A DNA stretch of 42,703 bases from Prevotella sp. 885 (GTDB taxonomy: Bacteria > Bacteroidota > Bacteroidia > Bacteroidales > Bacteroidaceae): assembly GCF_002265625.1 (NCBI RefSeq), contig NZ_NOVE01000025.1, positions 1-42,703 of the forward strand. Direction: 5' to 3'. Made by a program: the position numbers and the translations under genes. Under the pieces are notes generated by a model. The model saw nothing but the letters and a program-made list of their open reading frames with translations, did not search any database and was not told the origin of the DNA. Numbering within the stretch: the first letter of the stretch is position 1; each line of letters starts with the position of its first letter. Of this stretch, positions 32,786-42,329 are shown piece after piece.

Positions 32786-33298
32786 ATGAAGAAGATAGAG
32801 GTTTCTGAATTGAATGACAATGTGTTTACCACCATTGGCAAGGAATGGATGCTTGTTACTGCCGGCACAAAGGATAAGTTTAATATGATGACCGCCTCAT
32901 GGGGCTGTCTCGGATGGTTGTGGAACAAGCCCGTGGCTGTGATGTTCATTCGTCCGGAGCGCTATACTCATGAGTTTATCGAGAGTCAGGACTGCGTCAA
33001 CCTCGTCTTTCTCGGTCAGTCAGAGAAGGCGCGTGAGGCTTACGCTTTCTGCGGATCCAAGTCTGGACGCGACCATGACAAGGCTCGCGAGTGCGGACTG
33101 ACACCGTGCAGCACTGAAAACGGCAGCGTAAGCTTTGAGGAGGCACGCCTCACACTCGAGTGCCGCAAGATTTATAAGACCCGGATTCGTCCTGAGGAGA
33201 TGACAGACAAGACCATCGAGCAGTGGTATGGTGGAGCCAAGGGCGGGCTGCATGACGTGTATGTCATGGAGATAACCTCAGTAAGCGTGGCGGAATAA
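32786..33298 (+). CDS. flavin reductase family protein
   Basis: A 170-residue FMN-binding split-barrel protein of the flavin reductase type. Visible features are WMLVTAGTKDKFNMMTASWGCLGWLWNKPVAVMFIRPERYTH (flavin-binding strands) and FIESQDCVNLVFLG, followed by a Cys-containing segment. It is likely a cytoplasmic NAD(P)H:flavin or related oxidoreductase of unknown partner. The next gene starts 14 bases later, so the two form a probable operon. Confidence 0.85.
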   Translation: MKKIEVSELNDNVFTTIGKEWMLVTAGTKDKFNMMTASWGCLGWLWNKPVAVMFIRPERYTHEFIESQDCVNLVFLGQSEKAREAYAFCGSKSGRDHDKARECGLTPCSTENGSVSFEEARLTLECRKIYKTRIRPEEMTDKTIEQWYGGAKGGLHDVYVMEITSVSVAE

Positions 33299-33312
33299 CC
33301 GGAAAAACGATA

Positions 33313-34065
33313 ATGATAATGGAGATAAGCAAATATAAAATCCTTGCAGCCCTCGTGCGCTCCTTCTTTGATGCCTTCTCTTCGGGCATCATCGACAACA
33401 GCGACGTGGCAGCCGAAGAGCGCAGACAGCCGAAGAACGTGAAGCAGTCCATGCTTAATCACTACGAGCATGTGGCACCGGTGTTCTTCGACACCATCTT
33501 CTTCCCGCTTGCAGCGATGAACTTCCAGTACGACGACATCATGCGCATTGTGCGTGAAGCGCAGGGTAGGGGAGACGATATGCACGGCCTCGTAAAGACG
33601 GCTTGTGCCTCCGATGCCATGTATGAGGCGATGGTGGCAGAATATAAGCGCAACTTCTCTGCCTTGCTCGGCGGACGCTGCGTGTCGGTGGCAAGCCATC
33701 TGGAGGATTATACGCGTCCTGCAGAGGGTGCTGACGTGGAGACATTGAAGGCTGAGCGTGCCATAGAGCTGACCGTGCGAGTGGTGATGTATGCCTACGC
33801 CCGTGGCTTGCGCCATTCTGTTGCGGACGGAAAGCCGTCGCTTCGTCAGGCTACGCTCTTCCGTCTGCTTCTTGACGCCATGAACGTACTGCTCTCCGAT
33901 GAGGCTGCAAAGTATGATGACTGCGAAGACGACCTTGCCGCCATGTTCCTCAAGGTGTGCCAGTCGCAGCACAACTTCACCGTTATGACGTCCGAGATGG
34001 ACCGCACTTACGACGAGCTTGTAAGCAAAGAAGAAATAGACGGCAACGACACAATGACAAAATAA
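33313..34065 (+). CDS. conserved hypothetical helical protein
   Basis: A 250-residue protein predicted mostly alpha-helical with no signal peptide (MIMEISKYKILAALVRSFFDAF...). Amphipathic helices dominate, such as DDIMRIVREAQGRGDDMHGLV and RAIELTVRVVMYAYARGLRH. I do not recognise the family or any catalytic motif. It is 14 bases after the flavin reductase gene. The ATG at 33319 is an equally possible start. Codon use matches the housekeeping neighbours. Confidence 0.65.
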   Translation: MIMEISKYKILAALVRSFFDAFSSGIIDNSDVAAEERRQPKNVKQSMLNHYEHVAPVFFDTIFFPLAAMNFQYDDIMRIVREAQGRGDDMHGLVKTACASDAMYEAMVAEYKRNFSALLGGRCVSVASHLEDYTRPAEGADVETLKAERAIELTVRVVMYAYARGLRHSVADGKPSLRQATLFRLLLDAMNVLLSDEAAKYDDCEDDLAAMFLKVCQSQHNFTVMTSEMDRTYDELVSKEEIDGNDTMTK

Positions 34066-34087
34066 GCGCAATTCAAACGTCTTATTA

Positions 34088-34118
34088 TTGTGAAAACGTC
34101 ATTTTTTCACTAACTTTG
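34088..34118 (+). promoter_or_regulatory. promoter of the MFS-GH130 pair
   Basis: TTG at 34088-34090 and TAACTTTG at 34111-34118, spacer 20 bases, followed by CA. The leader to 34156 is about 30 bases. Confidence 0.65.
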
Positions 34119-34155
34119 CATTCGCTAATCAATAAATATAACTAAAACAAAATCA

Positions 34156-35487
34156 ATGGAACCTAATATCCAAAACCGTCGTAGCCCTATCTCGTGGGTG
34201 CCTACGCTCTACTTCGCCATGGGAATGCCGTTCGTGGTGCTCAACATGGTATGTACGCTTATGTTCAAGGGACTGGACGTGAGTGATGCGCAGATTGCTT
34301 TCTGGACGTCCATCATCATGTTTCCGTGGACGCTGAAGCCCCTCTGGAGCCCGCTCCTCGAGATCTACAAAACCAAGAAGTTTTTCGTGATATTCACACA
34401 GATAGCCACCGGATGCATCTTCGGACTGGTGGCATTGGCTCTGCATCTGCCCAATTTCTTCGCCGTATGTATAGCCTTGCTTGCCATCATCGCCTTCAGC
34501 GGCGCCACTCATGACGTGGCTGCCGACGGCGTTTATATGGCTTCGCTCTCGAAGGACGACCAGGCACGATACATCGGATGGCAGGGTGCTTTCTACAATA
34601 TTGCCAAGATTGCAGCTACTGGCGGACTGGTCTATCTTGCCGGTATGCTCATCGAGACTTACACTGGCGACGTTACCGGACTGAGCCCTGCCGCCGCAGC
34701 TGCCGCCAAGCATAAGGGCTCGGTGATGGCATGGACCGTCATCATGGCTGTCATTGGTGGCATTATGGTGGTTCTCGGACTCTATAACGCCAAGTTTGTG
34801 CCGTCAGAAGTGAATAATGATGCTGAAGAGCGTCCTGGATTTAAGGAGACAATGGTGGAACTGGGCAACGTATTTGTCGACCTCTTCCGCAAGCGCCATA
34901 TACTATATTATATATTCTTCATCATTCTCTATCGCTTTGCCGAGGGATTCGTGATGAAGATTGTGCCTCTCTTCCTCAAGGCAGACCGTGCCGATCAGGG
35001 TCTTGGACTCTCGGAGAAGGAGATAGGTCTGTGTTACGGAACTTTCGGAGCGGCTGCTTTCGTCATCGGTAGCATCCTCGCCGGTTATTACGTTGCTCAT
35101 CGCGGACTGCAGAAGTCGCTCTTCTCTCTCTGCTGTGTGTTCAACCTCCCGTTCGTGGCATACACTCTCCTCGCCGTCTATCAGCCTGAGAGCCTCGTGC
35201 TCATCGGCGGTGGTATTGTCCTGGAGTACTTCGGTTATGGCTTCGGCTTCGTGGGTCTGACCCTCTTCATGATGCAGCAGATTGCTCCAGGCAAGCACCA
35301 GATGGCGCATTACGCCTTTGCTTCCGGCATCATGAATCTCGGCGTTATGCTTCCCGGTATGCTTAGCGGCTACGTAAGCGACTGGCTCGGCTATCGTCAC
35401 TTCTTCATCTTCGTGCTCTTCTGCACCATCCCGGCATTCCTCATCACATGGTTTGTGCCGTTTACATACCCGGACAAGAAGAAGTAA
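34156..35487 (+). CDS. MFS transporter, probably for mannosides
   Basis: A 443-residue inner membrane protein with about 12 membrane segments (for example LYFAMGMPFVVLNMVCTLMF, CIALLAIIAFSGATHDVAADG, IFFIILYRFAEGFVMKIVPLF, FIFVLFCTIPAFLITWF). The sequence is of the AmpG/SLC33-like MFS type common in Bacteroidetes sugar loci. It is followed by a GH130 phosphorylase gene, so it most likely imports mannosyl disaccharides for that enzyme. Promoter at 34088. Confidence 0.85.
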   Translation: MEPNIQNRRSPISWVPTLYFAMGMPFVVLNMVCTLMFKGLDVSDAQIAFWTSIIMFPWTLKPLWSPLLEIYKTKKFFVIFTQIATGCIFGLVALALHLPNFFAVCIALLAIIAFSGATHDVAADGVYMASLSKDDQARYIGWQGAFYNIAKIAATGGLVYLAGMLIETYTGDVTGLSPAAAAAAKHKGSVMAWTVIMAVIGGIMVVLGLYNAKFVPSEVNNDAEERPGFKETMVELGNVFVDLFRKRHILYYIFFIILYRFAEGFVMKIVPLFLKADRADQGLGLSEKEIGLCYGTFGAAAFVIGSILAGYYVAHRGLQKSLFSLCCVFNLPFVAYTLLAVYQPESLVLIGGGIVLEYFGYGFGFVGLTLFMMQQIAPGKHQMAHYAFASGIMNLGVMLPGMLSGYVSDWLGYRHFFIFVLFCTIPAFLITWFVPFTYPDKKK

Positions 35488-35579
35488 AGAGGAGTTTTGA
35501 ATTGTTAAATTGTGAATTCAGAATTTCATCTTCTAAAAATAATAAATACTAAATAGTAATTACTAAATAAAAAAGAACT

Positions 35580-36578
35580 ATGAGCAAACTAATCATTTCT
35601 GGCAACCCGTTGCCTAATATGCCTTGGGAGGACCGTCCCGAGGGTCAGCGCACTCCGCTGTGGCGCTGTTCGAAGAACCCCATCATACCTCGTGACCTGC
35701 TTCCTACAAGCAACAGTATCTTCAACAGTGCTGTAGTGCCCTTCGGTGAAGGTTTCGCAGGTGTGTTCCGTTGCGACGACACCAACCGTCGTATGGTTCT
35801 CCACGTAGGTTTCTCTAAGGACGGCGTAAACTGGAACATCAACGAGGAGCCGCTTCGCTTCGAGTGCGACAACAAGGAGATTGGCGAGTGGGTTTACGGT
35901 TACGATCCCCGCGTATGCTTCATCGAAGACCGCTACTACGTGACATGGTGCAACGGCTATCATGGACCTACCATCGGTGTGGCTTGGACAAAGGACTTCA
36001 AGACATTCCACCAGCTTGAGAATGCTTTCCTTCCCTATAACCGTAACGGCGTGCTCTTCCCCGAGAAGATCAACGGTCGCTTCGCCATGCTCTCACGTCC
36101 TTCTGACACCGGTCATACTCCGTTCGGCGACATCTTCTACAGCGAGTCACCTGACATGGAGTTCTGGGGACGTCATCGTCACGTGATGGCACCTGCCGCT
36201 TTCGAGCTTTCAGCTTGGCAGTGCATGAAGATCGGTGCAGGTCCTGTGCCTGTTAAGACTTCAGAGGGCTGGTTGCTCTTCTATCATGGCGTGCTCCGTT
36301 CTTGCAACGGTTATGTATATGCCTTCGGTTCTGCATTGCTCGACCTCGAGCAGCCTTGGAAGGCCACACACCGTTCAGGTCCTTACCTCATCAGTCCGCA
36401 GACTCCTTACGAGTGTATGGGCGACGTGCCTAACGTATGCTTCCCATGTGCAGAGGTTCACGATCCTGAGACAGGTCGCATCGCTGTATACTACGGTTGC
36501 GCAGATACAGTCACTGGTCTTGCGTTCGGATACATTCCTGAAATCGTAGAGTGGACAAAGAAGAACAGCATCATCTAA
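35580..36578 (+). CDS. GH130 mannoside phosphorylase
   Basis: A 332-residue cytoplasmic enzyme of GH130, which cleaves beta-1,4-mannosides with phosphate to give mannose-1-phosphate. Hallmarks: [20 protein letters not shown], the [20 protein letters not shown] segment with the general acid Asp of GH130, [28 protein letters not shown] and an [10 protein letters not shown] end that binds phosphate. The set resembles GH130 subfamily 2, which includes enzymes for Man-GlcNAc from N-glycans, but substrate cannot be fixed by eye. The 92-base gap after the MFS gene is A/T-rich, with repeated AATACTAAATAGTAAT words. Confidence 0.9.
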   Translation: MSKLIISGNPLPNMPWEDRPEGQRTPLWRCSKNPIIPRDLLPTSNSIFNSAVVPFGEGFAGVFRCDDTNRRMVLHVGFSKDGVNWNINEEPLRFECDNKEIGEWVYGYDPRVCFIEDRYYVTWCNGYHGPTIGVAWTKDFKTFHQLENAFLPYNRNGVLFPEKINGRFAMLSRPSDTGHTPFGDIFYSESPDMEFWGRHRHVMAPAAFELSAWQCMKIGAGPVPVKTSEGWLLFYHGVLRSCNGYVYAFGSALLDLEQPWKATHRSGPYLISPQTPYECMGDVPNVCFPCAEVHDPETGRIAVYYGCADTVTGLAFGYIPEIVEWTKKNSII

Positions 36579-36598
36579 GAACTGAATAGATAAAAAAT

Positions 36599-36653
36599 AA
36601 GACGGGTAGCCGGGTTGTAAGGAATAACGACAACCTGACTACTCGTCTTTTTC
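36599..36653 (+). terminator. terminator of the GH130 gene
   Basis: AAGACGGGTAGCCGGGTTGT (36599-36618) pairs with ACAACCTGACTACTCGTCTT (36630-36649) apart from a few bulges, then TTT. Confidence 0.8.
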
Positions 36654-36674
36654 ATTGATAAAAACCAAAAAACG

Positions 36675-37307
36675 ATGGAAATAGATTTAAAACAAAACCG
36701 TGAAGAGTTCGACTCTCTGCTGCGTTCCACAGAGCGTGAAGGCGTGGAGGATGTCATCTCTGACCTTGAGAACTTAGGATTTTATGAGGCTCCGGCATCG
36801 GCTGGTCATCATCTCAACACCGCTGGTGGACTTGTGCTCCATTCTCTCAACACCTGCAAGGCTGCGTTGGCAGTGTATGAAAGCATGAAGGCTCTTGAGC
36901 CGACGCTCGCCAATGAGGTGAAGCGTGAGAGCGTCATCCTTGCCAGTCTTCTCCATGATGTCTGCAAGAGCGACATCTATGAGCGTACCGTGAAGCGTCG
37001 CAAGACACGCATCGGAACATGGGAAGACTCGGAGGGATATAAGATAACGTATAAGAAATTCCCGATGGGACACGGCGAGAAGTCGGTCATTCTCCTTCTC
37101 TGCAGCGGACTCGACCTCTACGATGACGAGATGCTTGCCATCCGTTGGCACATGGGAGCCTTCGGTCTGAATATGAGCAGCTACGAGGACGAGCGTTGCT
37201 ACGACACGTCACGCAAGCTTTATCCTCTCGTGTCCATCATTCAGGTGGCAGACTCGCTTGCCGCTTCCATATTGGAAAGAAAAGGAGAGGACCTTGACGA
37301 ATTGTAA
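36675..37307 (+). CDS. HD-domain hydrolase
   Basis: A 210-residue cytoplasmic protein of the HD superfamily. The metal-binding pattern is visible: GGLVLHSLN (first His), ILASLLHDVCKSD (the HD pair), FPMGHGEKS and AIRWHMGAF, and QVADSLAA (last Asp). It is probably a nucleotide or phosphoester hydrolase; substrate unknown. Its stop codon lies in the loop of the terminator hairpin at 37286-37316. Confidence 0.85.
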   Translation: MEIDLKQNREEFDSLLRSTEREGVEDVISDLENLGFYEAPASAGHHLNTAGGLVLHSLNTCKAALAVYESMKALEPTLANEVKRESVILASLLHDVCKSDIYERTVKRRKTRIGTWEDSEGYKITYKKFPMGHGEKSVILLLCSGLDLYDDEMLAIRWHMGAFGLNMSSYEDERCYDTSRKLYPLVSIIQVADSLAASILERKGEDLDEL

Positions 37308-37320
37308 AGGTCCTCTTTAG
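37286..37320. terminator. terminator overlapping the end of the HD gene
   Basis: AGAGGACCTT (37286-37295) pairs with AAGGTCCTCT (37307-37316), then TTAGCTCC. It separates the convergent HD and mutS2 genes. Confidence 0.65.
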
Positions 37321-37343
37321 CTCCTTTGATTCTTGTTGAATAA

Positions 37344-39863
37344 TTAGAAGTCAACTACTGTGATGCCGGCACCGCCAAACTGTACGTGCTCGTCCTTACA
37401 TGCTGTCACGTTGGGGACAGACTGCAGATATTGGCGGATTAGCTGGCGCAGGATGCCGTTGCCCTTGCCGTGTAGGATGCGCACACGCGGCATTCCCACG
37501 AGGATGGCATCGTCAATGAAGTGCTGTACGGCGTTAAGCGCCTCGTCGCCACGCATTCCACGCACGTCAAGATCCTGATGGAAGTTGAGCTTGTGCGAGT
37601 CGATGGTCTGTCGTGTCTCGCGACTGATGGCGAAGGTAGCAGGCTGTGTCGACTCCGGTTTCTTCGTTGTATGCTCCAGTCGTGACGCCTTCACCTTTGT
37701 GCGTACGTCGCCGAACACCACCGTAGCCTCCTTGCCTTGCAGACTTTCGATGGTTCCCACTGTGGTCAGACCACGCATGCGCACCGTGTCGCCGACTGAG
37801 AAGGTCTGTTGTTCGGAAGCGGAAGTGGGCTGGGGCAGCTTTGTGCCGATAGTTGTCGGCTTGCCCGCATTCTCCTTTTTCTCCTTCTTGCGCTTTTCGC
37901 GACGTTCCTTGCGCTCCATTATCTGGCGCATCTTCTTCTCTATAAGGTCATCGGCTGACTTAGTGTCTATTTCGTTTACGTCTTCCTTAAAGGCGTTAAG
38001 TTCCTCACGCAGACGCTTCGTCTCCTCCTTCTCCGCCTGACATTCACGTATTTCGCGAATGGTATTTTCGATGTTACGGTTACTCTCTTTCAGGAGTTCC
38101 TGAGCCTGTTCCTTAGCCTGACGCAGAATTTCCTTACGCTTCTGTGCCAGTTCCTTTATCTCTTCCTCGTACTTGGCAATGGTTTTCTCCAGGTCCTTCT
38201 CGCGCTGATGCACGTTCTGGCGCTTGTTTTCCCAATATCGCTTGTCGCGAACTATGTCCTGAAGGTATTTGTCGCTCTGGATATAGTCAGAACCAACGAT
38301 TTCGCTTGCCTCCTTTATCACCTCTTCAGGAATGCCCGTCTTGCGGGCTATCTCGATGGCGAACGACGAACCCGGTTGTCCGATGGCAAGCTGGAAGAGC
38401 GGACGCATCTCGTGCCTGTCGTAGAGCATGGCACCGTTGGCGATGCCGTCGTGCGAGTCGGCGTAATGCTTGAGGTTCTGATAGTGAGTGGTGATGACGC
38501 CCCACGCCATGCGTTTCACAAACTGATTGAGCACAGCCTCTGCCATAGCGCCGCCAATCTGTGGCTCCGTACCCGTACCAAACTCGTCGATGAGCAGCAG
38601 GGTTCGGTCGCCTGCCTGCTTCATCATATTCTTCATGTTCAGGAGGTGAGAAGAGTATGTGGAGAGATCGTTCTCAATGCTCTGCTCGTCACCGATGTCA
38701 ATCATGATGTCGGCAAATACTCCCACCTTCGAACGCTCACTCATAGGTACGGACAGACCGCACTGCAGCATATACTGCAGCAGACCAACCGTCTTCAGAC
38801 ACACCGATTTACCTCCGGCATTAGGACCGGAGATGATGAGGATGTGACGGTCGCGGGTCAGTGTTATGTCGAGAGGAATGGTGGGCTTGTCCTGCTTTTT
38901 CAGAGCCAGCCACAGGAGCGGATGGCGTGCCGTAATCCAGTCCACCACAGGCTTCTTGTCCACTTCCGGCTCGATGGCGTTGGTAAGGTTGGCAAATTCG
39001 GCACGAGAGCGGATGAAGTCCACCTCTGCAAGCATCAGATAAGCATATATGATGTCCTCCACGTGCGGACGTACCAGCTTGGTAAACTCCGTCAGAATCA
39101 CTATAATCTCACGGCGCTCGTCAGCTTCAAGTTCACGTATGCGGTTGTTCGCTTCCACCACCTCGGTAGGTTCCACGAACACCGTCTTACCCGTAGACGA
39201 CTCGTCATGCACAATACCCTTTATACGGCGCTTCATTGCAGGAGCAATAGGCACCACGAGACGTCCGTCGCGGATGGTCGGCGTCACGTCCTTGTCGACG
39301 AGACCCTCGCTCTGAGCTGCGTGCAGGATGCTGTAAAGCGTTTTCGACACGCTGCCCTCCGCCTTTCTCAGTTGCGTACGAATCTCCGCCAGGCGTGGCG
39401 AAGCCGTATCCTTCATCTTGCCATACTTGTCCAGAATCTGGTCGATGCGGCGTATGAGGTCAGGGAAAGTGAGCACGTTCTCCGTGAGTTCGTGCAGGGT
39501 GGGGTAGTCATAGTTGCCGTCCTCGTCGCTGCGGTTGAGGAATTTCACTATTCCTGCTACTGTCTCCAGCGAACGACGCAGGTCATATATCTCGTTCTCC
39601 TCGAGGTGAGTTCCTTCGATGCGGATGCGCTTTATGGAAGCACGCATGTCGAAGAAGAACTGCAAGGGGAAATCATCAGTCTCCTCCTGCATACGTCTGA
39701 ACTCGCGTGTCTGTCTCAGCATAGTGTTGATGCGTCCACAGTCGGCGGTGAACGTCATTGTGTCCACCTTGTCCTTGCCCAGTTGGCTGAGGCAATAGCC
39801 CTTCAGCAGTGAGCGAATCTCACCGAATTGTATTTTGTTTTCGAAATTGCTTGGATAAATCAT
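37344..39863 (-). CDS. mutS2: endonuclease MutS2 (Smr-domain ATPase)
   Basis: An 839-residue MutS2 protein, with roles in recombination control and ribosome rescue known for the family. Walker A is ISGPNAGGKSVCLKTVGL (about residue 350), Walker B TLLLIDEFGTGTEP, then a long charged coiled coil (about 520-660, rich in E/K/R) and a C-terminal Smr domain with LDVRGMRGDEALNAV and ILHGKGNGILRQLIRQYL. The N-terminal MutS core lacks the mismatch-recognition domain, as expected for MutS2. Promoter at 39868. Confidence 0.95.
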   Translation of the reverse strand: MIYPSNFENKIQFGEIRSLLKGYCLSQLGKDKVDTMTFTADCGRINTMLRQTREFRRMQEETDDFPLQFFFDMRASIKRIRIEGTHLEENEIYDLRRSLETVAGIVKFLNRSDEDGNYDYPTLHELTENVLTFPDLIRRIDQILDKYGKMKDTASPRLAEIRTQLRKAEGSVSKTLYSILHAAQSEGLVDKDVTPTIRDGRLVVPIAPAMKRRIKGIVHDESSTGKTVFVEPTEVVEANNRIRELEADERREIIVILTEFTKLVRPHVEDIIYAYLMLAEVDFIRSRAEFANLTNAIEPEVDKKPVVDWITARHPLLWLALKKQDKPTIPLDITLTRDRHILIISGPNAGGKSVCLKTVGLLQYMLQCGLSVPMSERSKVGVFADIMIDIGDEQSIENDLSTYSSHLLNMKNMMKQAGDRTLLLIDEFGTGTEPQIGGAMAEAVLNQFVKRMAWGVITTHYQNLKHYADSHDGIANGAMLYDRHEMRPLFQLAIGQPGSSFAIEIARKTGIPEEVIKEASEIVGSDYIQSDKYLQDIVRDKRYWENKRQNVHQREKDLEKTIAKYEEEIKELAQKRKEILRQAKEQAQELLKESNRNIENTIREIRECQAEKEETKRLREELNAFKEDVNEIDTKSADDLIEKKMRQIMERKERREKRKKEKKENAGKPTTIGTKLPQPTSASEQQTFSVGDTVRMRGLTTVGTIESLQGKEATVVFGDVRTKVKASRLEHTTKKPESTQPATFAISRETRQTIDSHKLNFHQDLDVRGMRGDEALNAVQHFIDDAILVGMPRVRILHGKGNGILRQLIRQYLQSVPNVTACKDEHVQFGGAGITVVDF

Positions 39864-39867
39864 GCTG

Positions 39868-39875
39868 CAAAGTTA
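39868..39875 (-). promoter_or_regulatory. promoter of mutS2
   Basis: Minus-strand TAACTTTG followed by C, immediately upstream of the start codon, which makes the leader very short. The leader may be nearly absent. Confidence 0.5.
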
Positions 39876-39989
39876 CTGAAAGTATCGCACAAATGCCGAC
39901 TGCACGCTTCTCTTTTTTCGCTGTATACCTTATATATATAGGGATGAACCACTTTTTTTGACTTTTTTGTGAAATTTCTTTATGAAAAG

Positions 39990-40021
39990 TTTGGCGAAAC
40001 CAACATTAATCACTACCTTTG
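39990..40021 (+). promoter_or_regulatory. stable RNA promoter of tRNA-Ser
   Basis: TTTG at 39990-39993 and TACCTTTG at 40014-40021 with a 20-base spacer, followed by CACCCGC; same design as the SRP RNA promoter. Confidence 0.75.
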
Positions 40022-40085
40022 CACCCGCAAAAGTGAAACGAAAAGTCACAATGCTAAGTGCGGCTGCGATGCAATCCAAACTATT

Positions 40086-40170
40086 GGAGAGATGGCAGAG
40101 TGGTCGAATGCACCGGTCTTGAAAACCGGCGTACTGAGAGGTACCGGGGGTTCGAATCCCTCTCTCTCCG
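40086..40170 (+). tRNA. tRNA-Ser (anticodon TGA)
   Basis: Acceptor GGAGAGA/TCTCTCC with discriminator G, anticodon stem CCGGT/ACCGG around loop CTTGAAA (anticodon TGA), a long variable arm (class II) and T arm GGTTCGAATCC. CCA is not encoded. Confidence 0.95.
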
Positions 40171-40171
40171 C

Positions 40172-40212
40172 AAAGTCCTGTAAGTCGAAAGACTTGCAGG
40201 ACTTTTTTTTGT
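40172..40212 (+). terminator. terminator after tRNA-Ser
   Basis: AAAGTCCTGTAAGTC (40172-40186) pairs with GACTTGCAGGACTTT (40191-40205) around a GAAA tetraloop, followed by a T-run. Confidence 0.9.
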
Positions 40213-40302
40213 AGTATACTCGGCATGAGCATTGATTTTTGAAAGTTCATACCAAGTAAAAACCGGCCGTCGGAATGCATCTGATTCGTGACCGTAAAAC
40301 AA

Positions 40303-40340
40303 AAATGCGCCCGCACAATACGGACGCATTTCTGTTTTTA
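40303..40340. terminator. terminator-like hairpin downstream of the GH13 gene
   Basis: AAATGCG (40303-40309) pairs with CGCATTT (40325-40331), with T- or A-runs on both sides. It may end the GH13 transcript, which stops at 40461. The rest of 40213-40460 holds no gene that I can support. Confidence 0.55.
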
Positions 40341-40460
40341 TAAAATTACCACCAACAGCAGAACAGCAGTGATACTCCCTTCTTCAGCTTCTTTTGAGGC
40401 TTCCTGTTCTGTTTGTTCTAGGCGATGGCGGGAGAAGGCACTCCCATAGAAGATAGAGCT

Positions 40461-42206
40461 CTATCTTTCCACCTTGAATATGGCGGCACTTATGCCAGAA
40501 GCTTTAATCACATCAGTCTTTTTTCCTGATTTATACACAACCTTTCCTGTGGAAAGAACAGAAACAGCCTTACCACCAACGGAGCTGATATTGAGAGAGG
40601 CTGCCTTGGCACCAGGATTCACGACAACAACATACTCCTCCTCGCCCAAAGTACGCTCATATACCATCGGATATTCCTGCCCCTTCTGGTTCAGAAGCTT
40701 CCAATCACCCTCATTGTCAAGAGCCTTTGCAGAATGACGCAAAGCGGTCAGCTTACGGGTATATGACAACAGAGAATTCTGATCACCCTGCTGAGCCTCA
40801 ACGGTCAACTTTCCGTTTTCCGTATCTACGGGGAAGTAGAGCTTATCAGGTGCACTCGTAGAGAATCCGGCATTCTTACCCTTGGTCCACTGCATCGGAG
40901 TACGGGTACCCGAACGCTCATTGCTACCCTCCTTGTTAGGGAGATTCATCTGATACTTCATACCAATCTCATCACCATAATAGATAAACGGAATACCAGG
41001 CATGGTGAGGAAGAAGGTCATCGCCACCTTCAACTGGTCTGGCGTATTGCGGGTACCGATGTTAGGGCGCTGGTAATCGTGGTTGGCAGATGGAACAGCG
41101 ATGTAGCCGAGATTCTTGGTGGCATTGTATGCCTTGGTATAGTTCTCGCTAAATTCCTTAAGCGAACCCTTGCCCTGCTTGTCGAAATAGCAGTTCTGGT
41201 AACTCTGCTCCCACTTGCCCCATGGAGTCTTGCGGTCGAAGAACAGAGAGGCATAGCCCTTGAGACCGAAATGGATGTAGAAATCGATGTTGAAGCCGGC
41301 AGGAATGGCTTGCTGCGGATCAGCCCACTCTGAAATCAATACGGTCTCTGGATAATACTTATCCTTCCAGGCACGCATCTCATTCCAAAGCTTGGAAACC
41401 TCCTTCTTGTCAGGGTCGTTCTTGACAAGCGATGACGCCATATCTACACGAAAGCCATCCACACCCTTATCAAACCAAAAAGCCATGATGTTACGTATCT
41501 CCCTGCGGACAGCCTGTGGTCCTGGAGCATCTACGCCCTGCTCCCAAGGATGATTTGGATCTGGATGAGCAAAACCATAGTTCAAGGCAGGCTGGCACTC
41601 GAAGAAATTCTTCTCATAATACTTGGCACGAGGAGCATTAGCCTCCACATATCTTCCTCGGGTACTCGACTCCGGACTTGCTTCCTGATGACGGGCTTCT
41701 ATTTCTTTCTTCTCACTCTCAGGGATATCATTCATCCAGATATAATAATCACTGTAACGCTGGTTAGGATCTTTCTCGGAAGACTCCTTAAACCAGGCAC
41801 ACTTGGTGCTGGAATGTCCTGCCACCAGGTCGAGACAAACCTTTATGCCCCGCTTATGGGCCTCATTGACCAATGTAACCAAATCGGTATTGGTACCGAA
41901 TCGAGGATCCACCTTGTAGAAATCGATGACATCATAGCCACCATCAAACCATCCCGACTCAAAGATTGGATTGAGCCAGAGGGCGTTCACCCCCAGAGAC
42001 TTGATGTAATCCAACTTGGAATTGATACCCGGCAGATCGCCAATACCATTGCCATCAGTATCCATATAGGAAGATGGATAAATCTGATAGAAAAGTGCAT
42101 CACTCAACCAAGCCGGTCCCTTCTTCTGTTCTGCCTGAACAGAAAGTGTGGTTGCCGCCAATGCAGCAACCAACAGCAATTTATTTATTCTTTTCATAAG
42201 CGACAT
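40461..42206 (-). CDS. exported GH13 alpha-glucosidase / alpha-amylase-family enzyme
   Basis: A 581-residue glycoside hydrolase of GH13 with a signal peptide (MKRINKLLLVAALAATTLSVQA; the ATG at 42197 begins it, the ATG at 42206 adds three residues). Conserved regions are complete: SLGVNALWLNPIF, KVCLDLVAGHSS (region I with DLV.-H), GFRVDMAS (nucleophile Asp), LISEWADP (acid/base Glu) and SANHDYQRP (stabiliser Asp), followed by a C-terminal beta domain from about residue 500. Features such as DGNGIGDLPGI and the size suggest action on short alpha-glucans. It works in the periplasm or at the cell surface. The nearest upstream neighbour is copy 3 of the composite repeat. Confidence 0.92.
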   Translation of the reverse strand: MSLMKRINKLLLVAALAATTLSVQAEQKKGPAWLSDALFYQIYPSSYMDTDGNGIGDLPGINSKLDYIKSLGVNALWLNPIFESGWFDGGYDVIDFYKVDPRFGTNTDLVTLVNEAHKRGIKVCLDLVAGHSSTKCAWFKESSEKDPNQRYSDYYIWMNDIPESEKKEIEARHQEASPESSTRGRYVEANAPRAKYYEKNFFECQPALNYGFAHPDPNHPWEQGVDAPGPQAVRREIRNIMAFWFDKGVDGFRVDMASSLVKNDPDKKEVSKLWNEMRAWKDKYYPETVLISEWADPQQAIPAGFNIDFYIHFGLKGYASLFFDRKTPWGKWEQSYQNCYFDKQGKGSLKEFSENYTKAYNATKNLGYIAVPSANHDYQRPNIGTRNTPDQLKVAMTFFLTMPGIPFIYYGDEIGMKYQMNLPNKEGSNERSGTRTPMQWTKGKNAGFSTSAPDKLYFPVDTENGKLTVEAQQGDQNSLLSYTRKLTALRHSAKALDNEGDWKLLNQKGQEYPMVYERTLGEEEYVVVVNPGAKAASLNISSVGGKAVSVLSTGKVVYKSGKKTDVIKASGISAAIFKVER

Positions 42207-42329
42207 TGTTTATTCAAAAAAACATTCTTTCATAATAACTCAAGATTCTGCATTTTATTGTGCAAGAATGCTAATTGCAAATCCGCCACCTGCAACAGAG
42301 TTCAACTTCAAGACAGACTTGCTGATCAC

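Noticed and set aside
38208..39812. 534-codon open frame on the plus strand opposite mutS2
   Set aside because: Antisense shadow of a confidently identified gene; the translation is rich in H/R/V and has no recognisable family.
39969..40214. 81-codon frame over tRNA-Ser
   Set aside because: It covers the tRNA promoter, tRNA and terminator; the coding appearance is accidental.
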